From NCBI GenBank assembly GCA_008704415.1, contig VXIS01000344.1:1-49814 (forward strand): a stretch of 49,814 nucleotides of DNA, written 5' to 3'. The position numbers and the translations under genes are program-made. How positions within the stretch are numbered: position 1 is the stretch's first letter; each line of letters begins with the position of its first letter. Positions 1-9,501 of the stretch are shown here, piece by piece. The notes under the pieces are model-generated. The model did no database searches. It was not told the origin of the DNA and was given only the letters and a program-made list of their open reading frames with translations. Origin of the DNA: Sphaerosporella brunnea. Taxonomy: Eukaryota > Ascomycota > Pezizomycetes > Pezizales > Pyronemataceae.

Positions 1-911
1 ATGTTTTCACCAACACCCCGTTCGAGGGGAACCCGCTAGCAATCGTCAATGGGGGACCCCTCGGCGCCGTCACCGATGCGCAGATGCAAACAATCGCACG
101 CGAATTCAACTTCTCCGAGACGGTGATTTACCACACGCCGTTCGAGAACGGAAACGTCAATATCCGCATCTTCACTACGACGGAGGAGCTCCAGCTCGCG
201 GGGCACCCGGTCATCGGCTCGGGATTCTATTTTCTGTCCGGTCTATCAAGCTTGGAAATTCCCAGCCGGGACTTCGCGCTTCTCACCCGGGCGGGCCGCG
301 TTCCGGCAGTCAAGACGGAGGCGGGATTGATTCGAGTCCGGATCCCGCAGGCTTACATGAGTCATCCGGCTTTGGACCTCCCCGAAGTCAAGCACATCCA
401 GACGAACCTCAAGCCCGAAGACTACGCTACCGATCTGCTGCCCGTAGTAAGCATCGTCAAAGGAATGAACTTCTTCCTGCTGGAATTGACCTCGGAGGAT
501 GCGTTGGCAAGGATGGTTCCCTTTCCGACACCGCCAAAGGTCCCGGAAGGCTATCTGGGAGAGTGGTATATGGGGGCGCCGATGCATGTGTCGTCGTTCT
601 TTGTCGCGCAAGAGGGCAACGGGGACGAGAGCGTCACTAAAGTGCGGACGCGCATGTTTTTTGGAAAGGCACAGGAGGATCCAGCCACTGGCTCCGCCGC
701 CTGTGCGCTCTCCATCTATTTGGCGAAAAGGATCTCGAAAAAGCTGGGTAAGGGGGCGGCAACGTGGAGGTTTGAGCTCTTGCAGGGGGTGGAGATGGGA
801 AGACTCAGTGAGATTCATGTCGCCGTGGGATTGAACGAACAGCAGGACGTAGAAAAGGTTGAGCTCATGGGTAGTGCAGTGAAAGTGATGGAGGGACACT
901 TACAGGTGTAA
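1..911 (+). CDS. PhzF-family isomerase-like protein (5' partial)
   Basis: The reading frame is open from base 3 and ends at a TAA/TGA-type stop at 909-911, giving 302 visible residues. PhzF proteins are about 290-330 residues, so only roughly ten N-terminal residues are missing off the window edge. The first visible residues (VFTNTPFEGNPLAIV) match the conserved PhzF start. The Glu of FSET, about 35 residues in, corresponds to the family's catalytic Glu. GHPVIGS closes the first half, and EDPATGSAA near residue 220 is the signature of the second half. The family folds as two similar alpha/beta halves and acts as an isomerase or epimerase; in bacteria PhzF isomerises a phenazine precursor, but fungal homologues have no assigned substrate. 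No intron is evident. An ATG at 84 would be internal and would remove conserved sequence, so it is not the start. Confidence 0.93.
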   Translation, partial: VFTNTPFEGNPLAIVNGGPLGAVTDAQMQTIAREFNFSETVIYHTPFENGNVNIRIFTTTEELQLAGHPVIGSGFYFLSGLSSLEIPSRDFALLTRAGRVPAVKTEAGLIRVRIPQAYMSHPALDLPEVKHIQTNLKPEDYATDLLPVVSIVKGMNFFLLELTSEDALARMVPFPTPPKVPEGYLGEWYMGAPMHVSSFFVAQEGNGDESVTKVRTRMFFGKAQEDPATGSAACALSIYLAKRISKKLGKGAATWRFELLQGVEMGRLSEIHVAVGLNEQQDVEKVELMGSAVKVMEGHLQV

Positions 912-1423
912 GCGCGGGGTTGTATGGTGTATAGAATACTTTGTATTGTGGGTGAATTTAAGCGCCAATATTACATCTGGACCAAGTGGCTGAAAGGAGA
1001 AATTATCGAGGTGCACAGCACCAGATCGAGAAAGTCTCGCCCTCCCGCATTCTTTGGTGCTATGTAAATGCCTACCAACGAGTGATACACTGAGACAGAG
1101 GGACCTAAAGAACGGTCTGTGCACACGCGATTAACTAGTGGCACTGTAGCTGCACCCTGACGTTCAATTGGCGGGTCTACCAGCGTCTAACAACAAGTCC
1201 GAGGCCTCCGTGCTGCTTCGGGTGTTCAGTACCCGTGAATACAGTAGAGGCAACAGCCGAAGAAACAAAAACCAAACGTCGAATTGGGAAGAGGTACAGA
1301 TATTGGTACTGTAAGTTTACGTACAGGGAATACAATCCGAGGTCGCGGCTTTAATTCTTCAGCCCGCATGTCCAAACTCACCAGTAGCTCTGTCAGCGTC
1401 GGCATAGTACACCTCTTCCGCTG
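912..1423. other. Spacer between the PhzF-like gene and a hAT element
   Basis: No coding sequence could be supported here. Short open frames exist on both strands but have no recognisable motif. A GTAAGT...TTCAG pair near 1310-1360 could be an intron of an unrecognised plus-strand gene interrupted by the hAT insertion at 1432, but no protein could be built confidently across it. Confidence 0.4.
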
Positions 1424-1721
1424 GCTAAAATTAGTGATGGACACGAGCCGAGCCGGCCCGAGCCAATAGCTCGAGCCTCAAGCCGAGCCGAGTAGAGCCT
1501 GGCCCCCTGGCGAGCCGAGCCAGCTCGAACGGGTTGCCCGCCGAGCCGAGCTTTGGCTCGAGCTTTTGGCTCGAGCCCGATGGTGGGAGAAGAACCTATA
1601 TGGCGTTTGGGGCGGAAAATACAATATTCTATCGAATTCCATGATTGCGAAAGCTCAAAGAAAAGGCCACCCACAGGTCCTCTTCAACCCCACGGCAACA
1701 CACTCACACCGAAAAATCACC

Positions 1722-2286
1722 ATGGCCGCAGGGTTCCAGGCCGCTCCCTCTTCAGCGGAAGGGTCCCAAGCCGCTTCCTCTTCAGCCGAAGATGAAATTG
1801 AGGCCTTGTACAAGAAGATGGCGGGTAGTTGGGGTAATTGCTACTTGATATCTGTTTGTTGGTGTAAACTGACCGGGCGGACTAGACACTCACTACAGAG
1901 CTGCCGGCGCGCGAACCCTGAGCGGGCTCAAAAATTCCAGTTTTGATGCCTTCTTATATAAGAGAAGGATCATCTTCCCCGAGAGGGTGCAGGCAGAAGC
2001 GTCCGGAATGGAGGTCAACTCCAACCCAGACAGTCCGCAACCAGTTAGGTCAGCCAAGAGACAAAAAACAACAGCTGGGAGGTCTCATAGCGCGGGACCC
2101 ACACCCACTGAGCAGGCAAAGCACCTTGTGCGATGCTGTCACTGTTCAAAGACCTGGGGACCGTACAACGCTGAGTATACAACTACAAGCGCTTGGAAAC
2201 AACATGTCGAGATTCATCATCGTGGGATCCCGGCTGAAGAACCGACGGAGCGCCACCTGATCAAAGAAGCGAAATCAGCTGCTTGA
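1722..2286 (+). CDS. BED-type zinc-finger protein inside the hAT element (two exons)
   Basis: Exon 1 runs from the ATG at 1722 to 1824 and exon 2 from 1886 to the TGA at 2284-2286, joined across a 61-nt intron (1825-1885, GTAGTT...CTGAC...CTAG). This gives a 167-residue protein. The N-terminus is rich in Ala, Ser and Glu. The C-terminal half has CCHCSKTW, then KQHVEIHH, a Cys-x2-Cys...His-His arrangement typical of a BED finger, the DNA-binding module of hAT transposases. There is no RNase H-like catalytic domain. A further open frame, shifted by +1, follows directly (2261-2506) and looks like an acidic tail of the same protein. The intron is inferred from signals and frame only. Function is unknown; binding to the element's own GAGCC-rich ends is a guess. 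Confidence 0.6.
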
Positions 2287-2506
2287 AGAATCCAGCAGTG
2301 CGGTTCTACTGGTCAAAAGCTGGCTCAATCAAAAGACCGTCGACGACAGGGAACTCTACGGCCTAGATCAGAACCTTGCCCCACCCGGGGATGCTGCAGA
2401 GAGCGACAAAGACATGGAGGTGGAGCGCCAGGCATTGGGTGAGGGGATGGATGCGCAGCAAGAAGAAGACTTCGATTCGGGATCAGATTTAACGGACGTC
2501 GAGTGA
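2261..2506 (+). pseudogene. Acidic C-terminal extension of the BED protein, in a shifted frame
   Basis: Reading +1 relative to the BED-finger frame, the DNA stays open to the TGA at 2504-2506. It encodes SSSAVLLVKSWLNQKTVDD followed by a strongly acidic stretch ending in DSGSDLTDVE. Its composition is far from random and suggests real coding sequence. No intron of suitable length and phase between 2200 and 2290 was found, so a one-base frameshift in the original reading frame is the simplest explanation. If so, the intact ancestor would have been about 240 residues long. Confidence 0.45.
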
Positions 2507-2758
2507 TGTGTCGAAGGATGGTCACGCGCGAGGTTGGATCTGTACATAGCGAAACCAGAACCAGAATCTGACACTGACATTGATCCTCGTATACCAGGGC
2601 CGGTTCGCGCATCAAAAATAGTATGGCAGCTCGAGCTTTGGCTCGAGCTTTGCAGGCTCGGCTCGGCTCCACGAGCCTGGCACTCGGTCGAGCCGAGCCA
2701 GCTCGAACGCACCCCTCGGCTCGACTCGAGCCGGCTCGTGTCCATCACTAGCTAAAAT

Positions 2759-3168
2759 AGTGAAAGCACTTGTCTCACTTACGGCCCAATGCTCGAATCG
2801 GCTGGCAAGACTGAATACAAAAACCTGTGGGAAGCCGACGGACCACAACTCCAAAAGGCTTACGGCGATGCAGCGGCTACCTACACCAGACAGACAGACG
2901 CAGCCATCAACATTTTGAAGGAGGTAGCAGCACAGCCAGCCGCAGCAATAGCCACTGGCACTGCAGCGAGCGATAAGGTTCGAACGTCAGCGGGGGGTGT
3001 CGGTGGCCCCTTGGCGCGAGTGAGTGACGCGTTGAAACGCTCAACCGGCGAGCGACACCAAGGACACCCACCGCGTCAGCAATCCACCCCGGTTCGCGAG
3101 CAACAAAGTGTCTTGGCGGTGGCCAGCCACCAAGCCCTCTCACGGGACACGAACCCAGTTTGCTTCGG

Positions 3169-3202
<34 letters not shown>

Positions 3203-3559
3203 AAGCGCGTTTCCCTCGCACATCACTTCGTTCCAGCCACCCAGTGACGGAGGTGATTACGTCACCACCTGTTTCGAAATGGCCGCTCCTCGCAAATATC
3301 TGTTGGCATTATAACCGCGAACCCGTCTTCGTGAAGTCTTGCATTTCAAATGGGTCGAGTGGAAAACAAAGTCTTCTCGGTAACCATAATAGAGTTTTGT
3401 CCAATTGAAGTTCATCAACCGCAATTTGTATATTTACTACGATTCTCAACCATGCCCAGAACCATAACGCCAAAATATACCCCCACCCAAAGATCTCCCA
3501 CACAGGTAACAAGAGACTTTGACCGAGATCCCCCCGCGCCATTAAAAGACAGAATCCGG
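2759..3559. other. Region with no confirmed gene and a GT microsatellite
   Basis: A plus-strand open frame at 2789-3247 starts MLESAGKTEYKNLWEADGP and has an alanine-rich, plausible composition, but no family is recognised, and its last third runs through the GT repeat at 3171-3202. It may be the right-hand part of a gene split by the hAT element. Nothing else is supported. Confidence 0.3.
3171..3202. repeat. (TG)n microsatellite
   Basis: About sixteen TG dinucleotides in a row, with one TGTA interruption near the left end. Confidence 0.95.
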
Positions 3560-3715
3560 CAGCCCTTACGAGCTGGTACTGCGTGCCCGATGCCGACGGC
3601 AGCCCATACGAGCTGGCACTGCGTACCTGATGCCGACGGCAGCTCATACGAGCTGGCACTGCGTACCCGATGCCGACGGCAGCCCATACGAGCTGGTACG
3701 AGTACCCGATGCCGG
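3560..3715. repeat. 40-bp minisatellite, four copies
   Basis: Units begin at 3560, 3600, 3640 and 3680. Each starts CAGCCCATACGAGCTGG and ends CCCGATGCCGACGG. The first three are full 40-bp units differing at a few positions; the fourth is shortened. Since 40 is not a multiple of 3, apparent reading frames through it are not evidence of a gene. It lies about 150 bp beyond the 3' end of the coiled-coil gene. Confidence 0.92.
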
Positions 3716-3862
3716 AGATTCATGTCTAGTAACGCGAGAAGACCAAGGCGGAGAAGAGCCCTTGAACCAGAAGACCGTCATTTCCTACATTGAACTGGTC
3801 AGCGAAGGTACGCTAAGCCTGGGCGCAAACACGACTAACCAACGTGCAACAACAACAAGCTG

Positions 3863-4539
3863 TCACATTCTTGGAGGGCTGTCGATAACCGACTGGGTTC
3901 GCTCGAGGGCGGCATCGGCGCTCGTCAACACCGGTTGCCAGAACGGGAAAGCTGTCAGCGCATCGTTCCCATCGACTCTGGGGTGTTCGCCATGTGCGGC
4001 GGAAGGAGTCGAGGCGTGGGCGGAAGGAGTCGAGGCGTGGTCCTCGTTCAACCACCGATGTAGCCGCGGGTTGAAGTGGTCTGCCGAAAGAGAGAAGAAA
4101 AAAAAAAGTGGTTAGCCGACCGGCCCGGGGGGGGGGGGGCAATAGACGCTGATGAGAATGAGACAAGAATACTTTGCAATTGACTTTCTAACGCGCGACG
4201 GTGAGTTTTCTCGGCTTCGAGGGCGGCTTTCAGGTCGGCCACCGTGCGGTCTTGTTCCGCGATGATTCGTTCGAGGGCTTTCTGGAAACCGGACGCCTGG
4301 CTGACGACCGAAGCGCACGTCTGCCGGAGAAAGTCTCGCTCCTCGCGGAGCTTGTCGATTTCGTCGCGGAGAGCGTGGTGGTGGTGGTGGTGGTCGTCGT
4401 CGTCGTCGTCGTCGTCGTCGTTCACGGCGTAGTCGGTTCCATGGCCTCCAACGCGAGGTGACGTTCGATCCGGGCTTGGACGCTTGCGGGTTTGTCGACG
4501 CTGGCGTTGTTGCAGTGAGGGCTTGATTCTCGGCGGCAT
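3863..4539 (-). CDS. Coiled-coil protein with poly-Asp and poly-His runs (two exons)
   Basis: Exon 1 runs 4539 down to 4173 and exon 2 from 4080 to the stop at 3863, for 194 residues. The intron (4081-4172, 92 nt) has a GTATTC donor, a CTAAC branch site, a long pyrimidine tract including a C-run, and a CGGCAG acceptor; splicing restores one frame. The basic N-terminus (MPPRIKPSLQQRQRRQ) is followed by nine Asp and six His encoded by GTC/GTG-type triplet runs at about 4378-4423. A heptad-rich helix then runs from roughly residue 65 to 120 (LRDEIDKLREERDFLRQ...). The tail has a direct repeat of the peptide HASTPSA. No family is recognised. Poly-His/Asp length is probably variable between strains. 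The ATG at 4539 is the first in frame; only a TTG lies upstream. Confidence 0.7.
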
Positions 4540-5009
4540 CGCAGGACTCAAGTGGGGTTTTCGCGAGCTGTACAAACCCTAATCAGGTGTTCGAACGACA
4601 GTTTCAGGCGATCGGTACTGACAGTGCTGGCGCTGAAGTCGCATCATAGGAAGCAAAGGATCGAAGGCACAGGTGGTGGCTGGCTGTTGCAGTGTGAGGA
4701 GCCGTGGTGCTGTAGGGGGAGCGACCTCCGGCTTATATTGCCAATAATAATAACAATAATAATAAATGCTCACCCACCCGGATAGCACGGCAGAGCAGAG
4801 CCGACGAAAGTGCCGGCCACTCGATCGGTCGATTCGGTGCAGATACGGACGCAGGGTTTTGTTGGCTCTGAGATGCAGTTCAGCCGCACGAGGCGTGACG
4901 AGAGTGCATATTATATTATATTCGTGTTGGTCGAGAACGAGAACGAAATCTCTCGGTGATATGTCCGGACATGGTTAGTTGCTGCCACGTAAAGATCCCA
5001 CCATAACCG
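4540..5009. other. Presumed 5' region of the coiled-coil gene; AAT-rich tract
   Basis: No coding sequence was supported. An AAT/AAC trinucleotide tract lies at about 4745-4768. The 270 bp immediately right of 4540 should contain the minus-strand promoter of the coiled-coil gene, but no distinct TATA box was seen. Confidence 0.35.
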
Positions 5010-5200
5010 AGTACGAACGGATTTGTTTGTTTCAATCGTCGTGTGTTCGGCCACTTGCGCTTGCGGCCATGACATGAAGGGTACAAAGGCCACAGACATA
5101 GGGGAATCTGCCAACAGGTCCTTGAAGGGTGGGGGTGGGGATCTTCTTCCCTCATGCTTGGTGGTTTCACCAACCGCCTTCCACAAACGTCCTGCATTTG
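5010..5200 (-). mobile_element. LINE 3'-end fragment (family with the GGCCGC hairpin tail)
   Basis: On the minus strand the sequence reads through LWKAVGETTKHEGRR and FKDLLADSP, which match the C-terminus of the LINE copies at 46.4 kb and 33.9 kb (LWKAVAEATRE, DLLADG/DLLADD). The tail hairpin CATGGCCGCAAGCG follows, and the insertion ends in GAAACAAACAAA. Most of the 3' untranslated region present in other copies has been deleted. The fragment is clearly non-functional. No target duplication was found. Confidence 0.8.
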
Positions 5201-5702
5201 CCGTCTATTCGTCCATGCCAGATAGGGAGGTAGAACCGGGAGGCGAGGGCCTTCGGTGCCTTAGCGGCTGAGGGGTGGTATGAACGGAAGTGTTGGGGAG
5301 GTCTGCCGGCCACCGGCCATCGAGGTTCACATCACGAATGGTCACGTCGCTCACTTGTTTCCAAACACCGCTTCTGTGGGCGCAACGGTCATTTTGTAAG
5401 AAGAGTGGACGGAACGGTCGCGGTATGGTATGTAGGTATCCAAAAACGCCATGGTTGCGCGTGATCGAGTGATACCTGTGAAAAAAAATCACATCAGCAC
5501 CTAGAATGGTTTTTTTGAGCCGCATTGCTCGCGACGACTCACCCCACTCTCGCGTCAACCACACAACAACCATGACCGAAGAACCCACGAAACAGCTTGT
5601 CGGACGTCGAGAAGGGCCTCGTATCGTTGAGCTCCGAGAATTCTGGACCCTCTGATCACCAAGCGCGATGGACAGAAGTTACTTTACGAGGCGAACCGCG
5701 AC

Positions 5703-5740
<38 letters not shown>

Positions 5741-5943
5741 AGCGAGGCCTGACAGGAAGCAGCAAGGCTACGTCTAGCTTGGGCCCTGCCCTGGCACATG
5801 CGGCTTGGACGGAAGAAGTCTTTCAAGGCTGCGTTTGGGGTGCACTCGAGGGCAAGAACGGGGCTTGTAATTCGCAAGTTACAACTGGGACCCAGAACTT
5901 TTGTCGTTCTGCGGCGTTACGGCGAATGAGTGTTTAGGTGACA
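5201..5943. other. Region with no confirmed gene; GAC repeat
   Basis: A (GAC)n run at 5703-5737 could encode either Asp or Thr depending on frame. A plus-strand ATG near 5572 (MTEEPTKQLVGRREGP) ends after 27 codons; a neighbouring frame stays open through the triplet run, so a frameshifted small gene is possible. No family is recognised and no gene is called. Confidence 0.35.
5703..5737. repeat. (GAC)n trinucleotide repeat
   Basis: About eleven consecutive GAC/ACG triplets. A reverse-complement GTC run of similar length lies inside the coiled-coil gene at about 4396-4421, so this triplet is expanded twice within 1.3 kb. Confidence 0.95.
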
Positions 5944-6660
5944 TCAATCCCCCCACCCTGCGACCGTGCCAGTCTCAATTTTTGTCCAATCGGCATGACT
6001 GACTTTTTGATTCCACAGAATCGCCAGATCGCGCGCTATCTTTCTGTGGTTTGGTCCCACGGCATTGCGGGGTTTATGGGCGGTGTTCTCTCCTGCCTCG
6101 TCGTCCTCTCCTTCGTCCTCCACCTCATCCGGAAACACAGCCTCAGCTTCAGCCTCAGCCAGACGCCTGCGCTTGACACCAATAGCTCTAGCTTCTCGTG
6201 ATCGAATGAGTCTTTTACTTGGTCTCCCCATTGCTGTTGATGGTCGCGGCTGTATGTATTTGCAAGAGTTTGGGGCCAGGGAGCGAGGGTTGCGAGACAG
6301 CCAACAGTGTCATGACGAAAGCGTCTCAATGCTCCAGTCCGTGCTCATCACTGTTCAAAGGCAGCTGGTAGCGCGACCTGGCCATAGCACCTGGCTATAG
6401 CACAGCCGTGATCCTTCTGGGTGGTCCAAGCTTTTCAAGTCCATCGCCTCACTGTTTAAATGGGCTCGCGAGATTGCGCAACTGGTGGAAGCTCGCATCT
6501 TATCTTTATAGAGCGCATCTTGTTTAGTGGACCCAAGACCGCCGGCTTCCTCAGAGTTCTCACTCGCTTACCACTCCATATATAATCGGCAACATCTCCA
6601 CCAAGCGGAGCCTGCCGACGGGGGTCGGTTTGAGGCCGCCTGCACCACAGCTCACCGAAA
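5944..6660 (-). mobile_element. IS630/Tc1-like DDE element, 5' part (copy A)
   Basis: On the minus strand an ATG at 6231 opens MGRPSKRLIRSREARAIG, then KRRRLAE and an acidic stretch, before similarity fades. The same start is found in copy C (23.1 kb) and, in part, in copy D (24.5 kb). The 400 bp upstream (6232-6660) matches copy C almost throughout, and ends at GCCGCCTGCACCACA, close to the terminal repeat seen in the other copies. The catalytic half is absent. This is a dead fragment. Confidence 0.75.
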
Positions 6661-7010
6661 GCCTGAGTTGTGGGCTCAAGACAACTGGAGCTTGGAGGAT
6701 CGCCTGCGGATACGAGAGCGCGATCTTAGCTCACCGGAAGCCTCAGTTGTGGGCTTAAAACAACTGGATCTTGGAGGATCGTCTGTGGATCGGAAGAGAA
6801 GCGATCTTAGCTCACCGAAGGAGCTTGGAGGATCGGTTCGACAAATCAGAAAAGAAGCCGTTTTAGCTCAGCGAAGGAGCTTGGAGAATCGTTTCGACGG
6901 ATCAGAAGAGCGCTTTTAGCTCAGCGAGGGAGCTTGGAGGATCGTTTACGGACCGAGAAGAAACGGCTTTAGCTCAACGAAAACCTGGAGCTGTGGGTGT
7001 AAGCAGCTAG
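6648..7010. repeat. Degenerate tandem repeat with GAGCTTGGAGGATCG core
   Basis: At least five irregular units share TTAGCTCA(C/G)CGAA, GGAGCTTGGAGGATCG and a GATC(A/G)GAAGAG tail. The first two are about 88 bp and contain an extra CCT(G/C)AGTTGTGGGCT segment; later ones are about 60 bp. The array begins where DDE copy A ends and has no counterpart at copy C. The open frame through it (6527-6919) is judged a by-product of the repeat. Confidence 0.75.
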
Positions 7011-7792
7011 AGCTTGACGGATTTTTCACAGACGGCGAAAGCAGACATGAGATATCAGCTCGACGAGACCCGAAAAGCTGTGAGAGGCAGATGGAGTTGG
7101 ATTCGCCCACAAGAAAGCCCGCTTCCGCCGAAGATGGAGTTGGCTACGAAAGGCAGATGGAGCCGGAGAAGGCAGTCCCCAAGATAGTGAATGCGAGCAT
7201 CGCAGCAATACCGGAACGATCGACAGACGTCTAATTCTGAGCGATTTCAACAGGGGAAATTACAAGAGTGCAGACCCGGATATCGACAATGCGATAGGCA
7301 TGGCAGACGGTGGTGGAATCGGACACGGTTTATGCTCAGAATGGGGGAGTTATGATACCTGCGGATATGGCACCAAATCAGATGGGGATCAAGCGCCTTT
7401 TAGTAGCCAGACGGACCATACTGCTACGAAGGATCTGGATGGAAATAACAGAATGGGTTGGAGCGATCTGCGAAAGACTCCGGAAAACATCCTTGAAAGA
7501 CTCTCGGGAGTGTCTCTTCAACCGCCCGAACCCTACAGCTGGTATACACCGATCCCGCACTGCCCTCCGCCGACGTGAATGCGTCGCTGTGGCACGGAAA
7601 TGCCCCAGGCTCCCGGATCTCGATGCAGACAGCTTCATGCCGGACTCGCTTGCGTCCGTGCAGTCTTCTGTCCGCGCGGCGATGACGATAATCCTGGCCG
7701 GAGAGGGTATGTATACCGGCTACTCGTCCGGGACGAGAGTAGGACCCTCAAGCTTTTAGGTTTCCCGGGGGGCAGGCTTAGGCAAACTGACA
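7011..7792. other. Region with no supported gene
   Basis: A plus-strand open frame at 7310-7759 (149 codons) is the longest, but its composition is unremarkable and no motif was recognised. The region lies between the tandem repeat and DDE copy B and is probably transposon-derived. Confidence 0.3.
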
Positions 7793-8410
7793 TATGGTGC
7801 AAGCGGCTATGAACCTACAGCCCGGTCGAAATTTCCCTGACTTCGACAGCGTGCGGATGGTGCAGAAAGTGGTCGAAGCGGTGGTCAAAGCGGTGGTAGA
7901 AGCGTGCAAAGTGGTGGGCACCCTGAATGATTATATTTCCACAATACAATTGCCCCACCGCGGCTGCCTCAACCAAGGTCCGCCTCAGGCGGCCTTTGTG
8001 AAACTCGCCGATGGCTCTTGTACACCCGTTCCTTATAGTGCTTGTCGCCAAACGTGGCTCCGTCCCGGTAGGCTTGGATGATGCGCCGGGTGCGTCTCCA
8101 ATACTTAAAAATAAGCGATGGTTTAACGGATTCCAACGCTTCTGGAAGAACCTCACGGAGTCCTGAGAGATGTTAGTGTGAATTTTAAGTGCACAATGCG
8201 GGAGGGTGGAATACCAGGGAGAGTATATGTGCAGTGCTTGCGGGCATATTCTATCCATTTCATTTGACAATGATAGTTTAGATAGAACACAATGAGATAT
8301 CCGGCGTCCTCTACCACCTTCTTCGATCCGGCTCCGCTGTCCCTTAAAATCTAGCTGTGCAGATAGGATAGCCGTCGCACGGCAGTGCCTGCCCTCCACT
8401 CCCTCAGCAA
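7793..8410 (-). mobile_element. IS630/Tc1-like DDE transposase, 3' part (copy B)
   Basis: On the minus strand, from 8400 to the stop at 7969-7971, two or three frames together encode AQLDFKGQRSRIEE, VVEDAGYLIVFY, CQMKWIEYARKHCTYTLPG and then PEALESVKPSLIFKYWRR with a tail ending KSHRRVSQR. These match copy D almost residue for residue. IEY corresponds to the last acidic residue of the DDE triad, in the same setting as the LNPIE motif of IS630/Tc1 transposases. Several frameshifts make it a pseudogene. The left end, ATATGGTGCAAGCGGCTATG at 7797, matches the terminal repeat of the other copies. Confidence 0.85.
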
Positions 8411-8758
8411 ATTCGGGGTTCTTAACCCGCTTCGTTTTTTGGCTGTGGTTTGGATTTGGGCTACCGCACTCTAGAAGCAAGTCTTGTGGTTTGCGGTCAG
8501 TTAAGGCGTGCTCTGTGGTACAAGGGTTTGGTGTAATGGTTTGATTTCAGACGAAAAACCCAAGCGAAAGTCGGTTGAGCGAGGCAAATGGGGTTGACGC
8601 CCCCGGCCCCTCGCACAACCATCCTCGCGCAACCATCCTCGCGCAACCATCATCGCGCGACCCATTTCCACCGACACCAAATACCCCACACCCGACACGC
8701 CTCTGCACCAGATCCAGGTCACGCAACCTTTGCAGTTGAGCTTCTACACGCGTCAAGC
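8411..8758. other. Spacer with no supported gene
   Basis: No convincing coding sequence. A short triple repeat of CATC(C/A)TCGCGC near 8630-8660 is the only structure noted. Confidence 0.35.
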
Positions 8759-8895
8759 AACTGGTGCTTGAAAACATTTGAGGTGGAAAAACGCGCTTGC
8801 TTGCGAGCTGTTTTCCTTAAGTCTCCCCAGCGCAGGCTTGCCTGCCGGTCAGACCCTCAACCGGTGTTTTCACCTGCGTGTTTTCAAGTACCGGT
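8759..8895. mobile_element. Miniature inverted-repeat element, copy 1
   Basis: The segment opens with ACTGGTGCTTGAAAACA and closes with TGTTTTCAAGTACCGGT, whose inverse is ACCGGTACTTGAAAACA, a 17-bp terminal repeat with two mismatches. The interior carries GCTTGCTTGCGAGC and GCAGGCTTGCCTGCCGG, which can form hairpins. A second copy at 9502 is about 90% identical. No coding capacity. No clear target duplication was found. Confidence 0.7.
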
Positions 8896-9025
8896 AAGAG
8901 GAAAGGTGAAAGGAGTTATTGTGAAGAGGTAAGGACACAACCCACGCTCCCAACAGCAATTAGTGCTGCCATATGGCCGCTTTTCAATGTTGGCGAAGCA
9001 AAATACAGGGGGAAATGCTGCTAAA
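8759..9025. repeat. Long direct repeat, left copy (partner 9502-9787)
   Basis: The miniature element and about 130 bp to its right, including ACCCACGCTCCCAACAG and TTAGTGCTGCCATATGGCC, recur in the same orientation at 9502-9787. The repeats bracket a 20-bp minisatellite. A shorter, more diverged repetition of the junction (CAGGACTTGCCAGGACC) is at about 9070 and 9450. Confidence 0.85.
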
Positions 9026-9080
9026 TTTTTTCAACGTGCTAATCGGGTATTTAGGAACACCCAGGACTTGCCAGGACCCC

Positions 9081-9180
9081 GAAGGAACCCCAAGGACCCC
9101 AAAGGAACCCCAAGGACCCGGAAGGAACCCCAAGGACTTTGAAGGAACTCTAAGGACCCGGAAGGACTCTCAAAGACCAC
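9081..9180. repeat. 20-bp minisatellite, five copies
   Basis: Five 20-bp units, consensus GAAGGAACCCCAAGGACCCG, start at 9081, 9101, 9121, 9141 and 9161; the last two are more diverged. The unit resembles neighbouring CAGGACTTGCCAGGACC, which may be its source. Confidence 0.92.
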
Positions 9181-9501
9181 AGAGGAACGGACAACCGGTA
9201 CTTACACTTGCCGAACTCGGTGCTGCGTCAGTAGGCAAAGTGTATAGTGAGGAATTGTTCAAAGGTGAGAATATTTCGCATTTGTCTTGTGCTTTTAAGA
9301 GAAAGGTGGCCTGATAAAGGTAACCTGATCTTGTATGCACTTTCACTGCCAAAACTTTCTGGAGTTGTTGCGGCCTGTTGCTGCACCTCCGGTAGCAACA
9401 AAGTGCTGCCAGATTTTTTCAAAGTGCTAATGCTATATTTACGGACCCGCAGGACTTGCCAGGACCGCTAAGGACCCAACAGGGACCCCCTGACGGAGGA
9501 A

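Larger units (their letters stand above)
1432..2750 (+). mobile_element. hAT-type element carrying a BED-finger gene, 8-bp target duplication
   Basis: The 1319-bp element begins TAGTGATGGACACGAGCCG at 1432 and ends with its exact 19-bp inverse at 2732-2750. It is flanked by GCTAAAAT at 1424-1431 and 2751-2758, a perfect 8-bp target-site duplication as expected for hAT transposition; the ends also fit the hAT YARNG rule. Both subterminal regions (about 1441-1580 and 2628-2731) are packed with GAGCC and GCTCGAGC motifs, and the 20-mer CGAGCCGAGCCAGCTCGAAC occurs in both. No hAT catalytic domain or dimerisation region is present. The only clear coding content is a BED zinc-finger protein, so mobility would have to be supplied in trans. 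The intact duplication suggests a fairly recent insertion. Confidence 0.9.

Noticed and set aside
246..899. A 217-codon minus-strand open frame opposite the PhzF-like gene
   Set aside because: It is the antisense shadow of a conserved coding region and has no motif of its own.
7310..7759. A 149-codon plus-strand open frame
   Set aside because: No recognisable domain, and it lies between transposon fragments.
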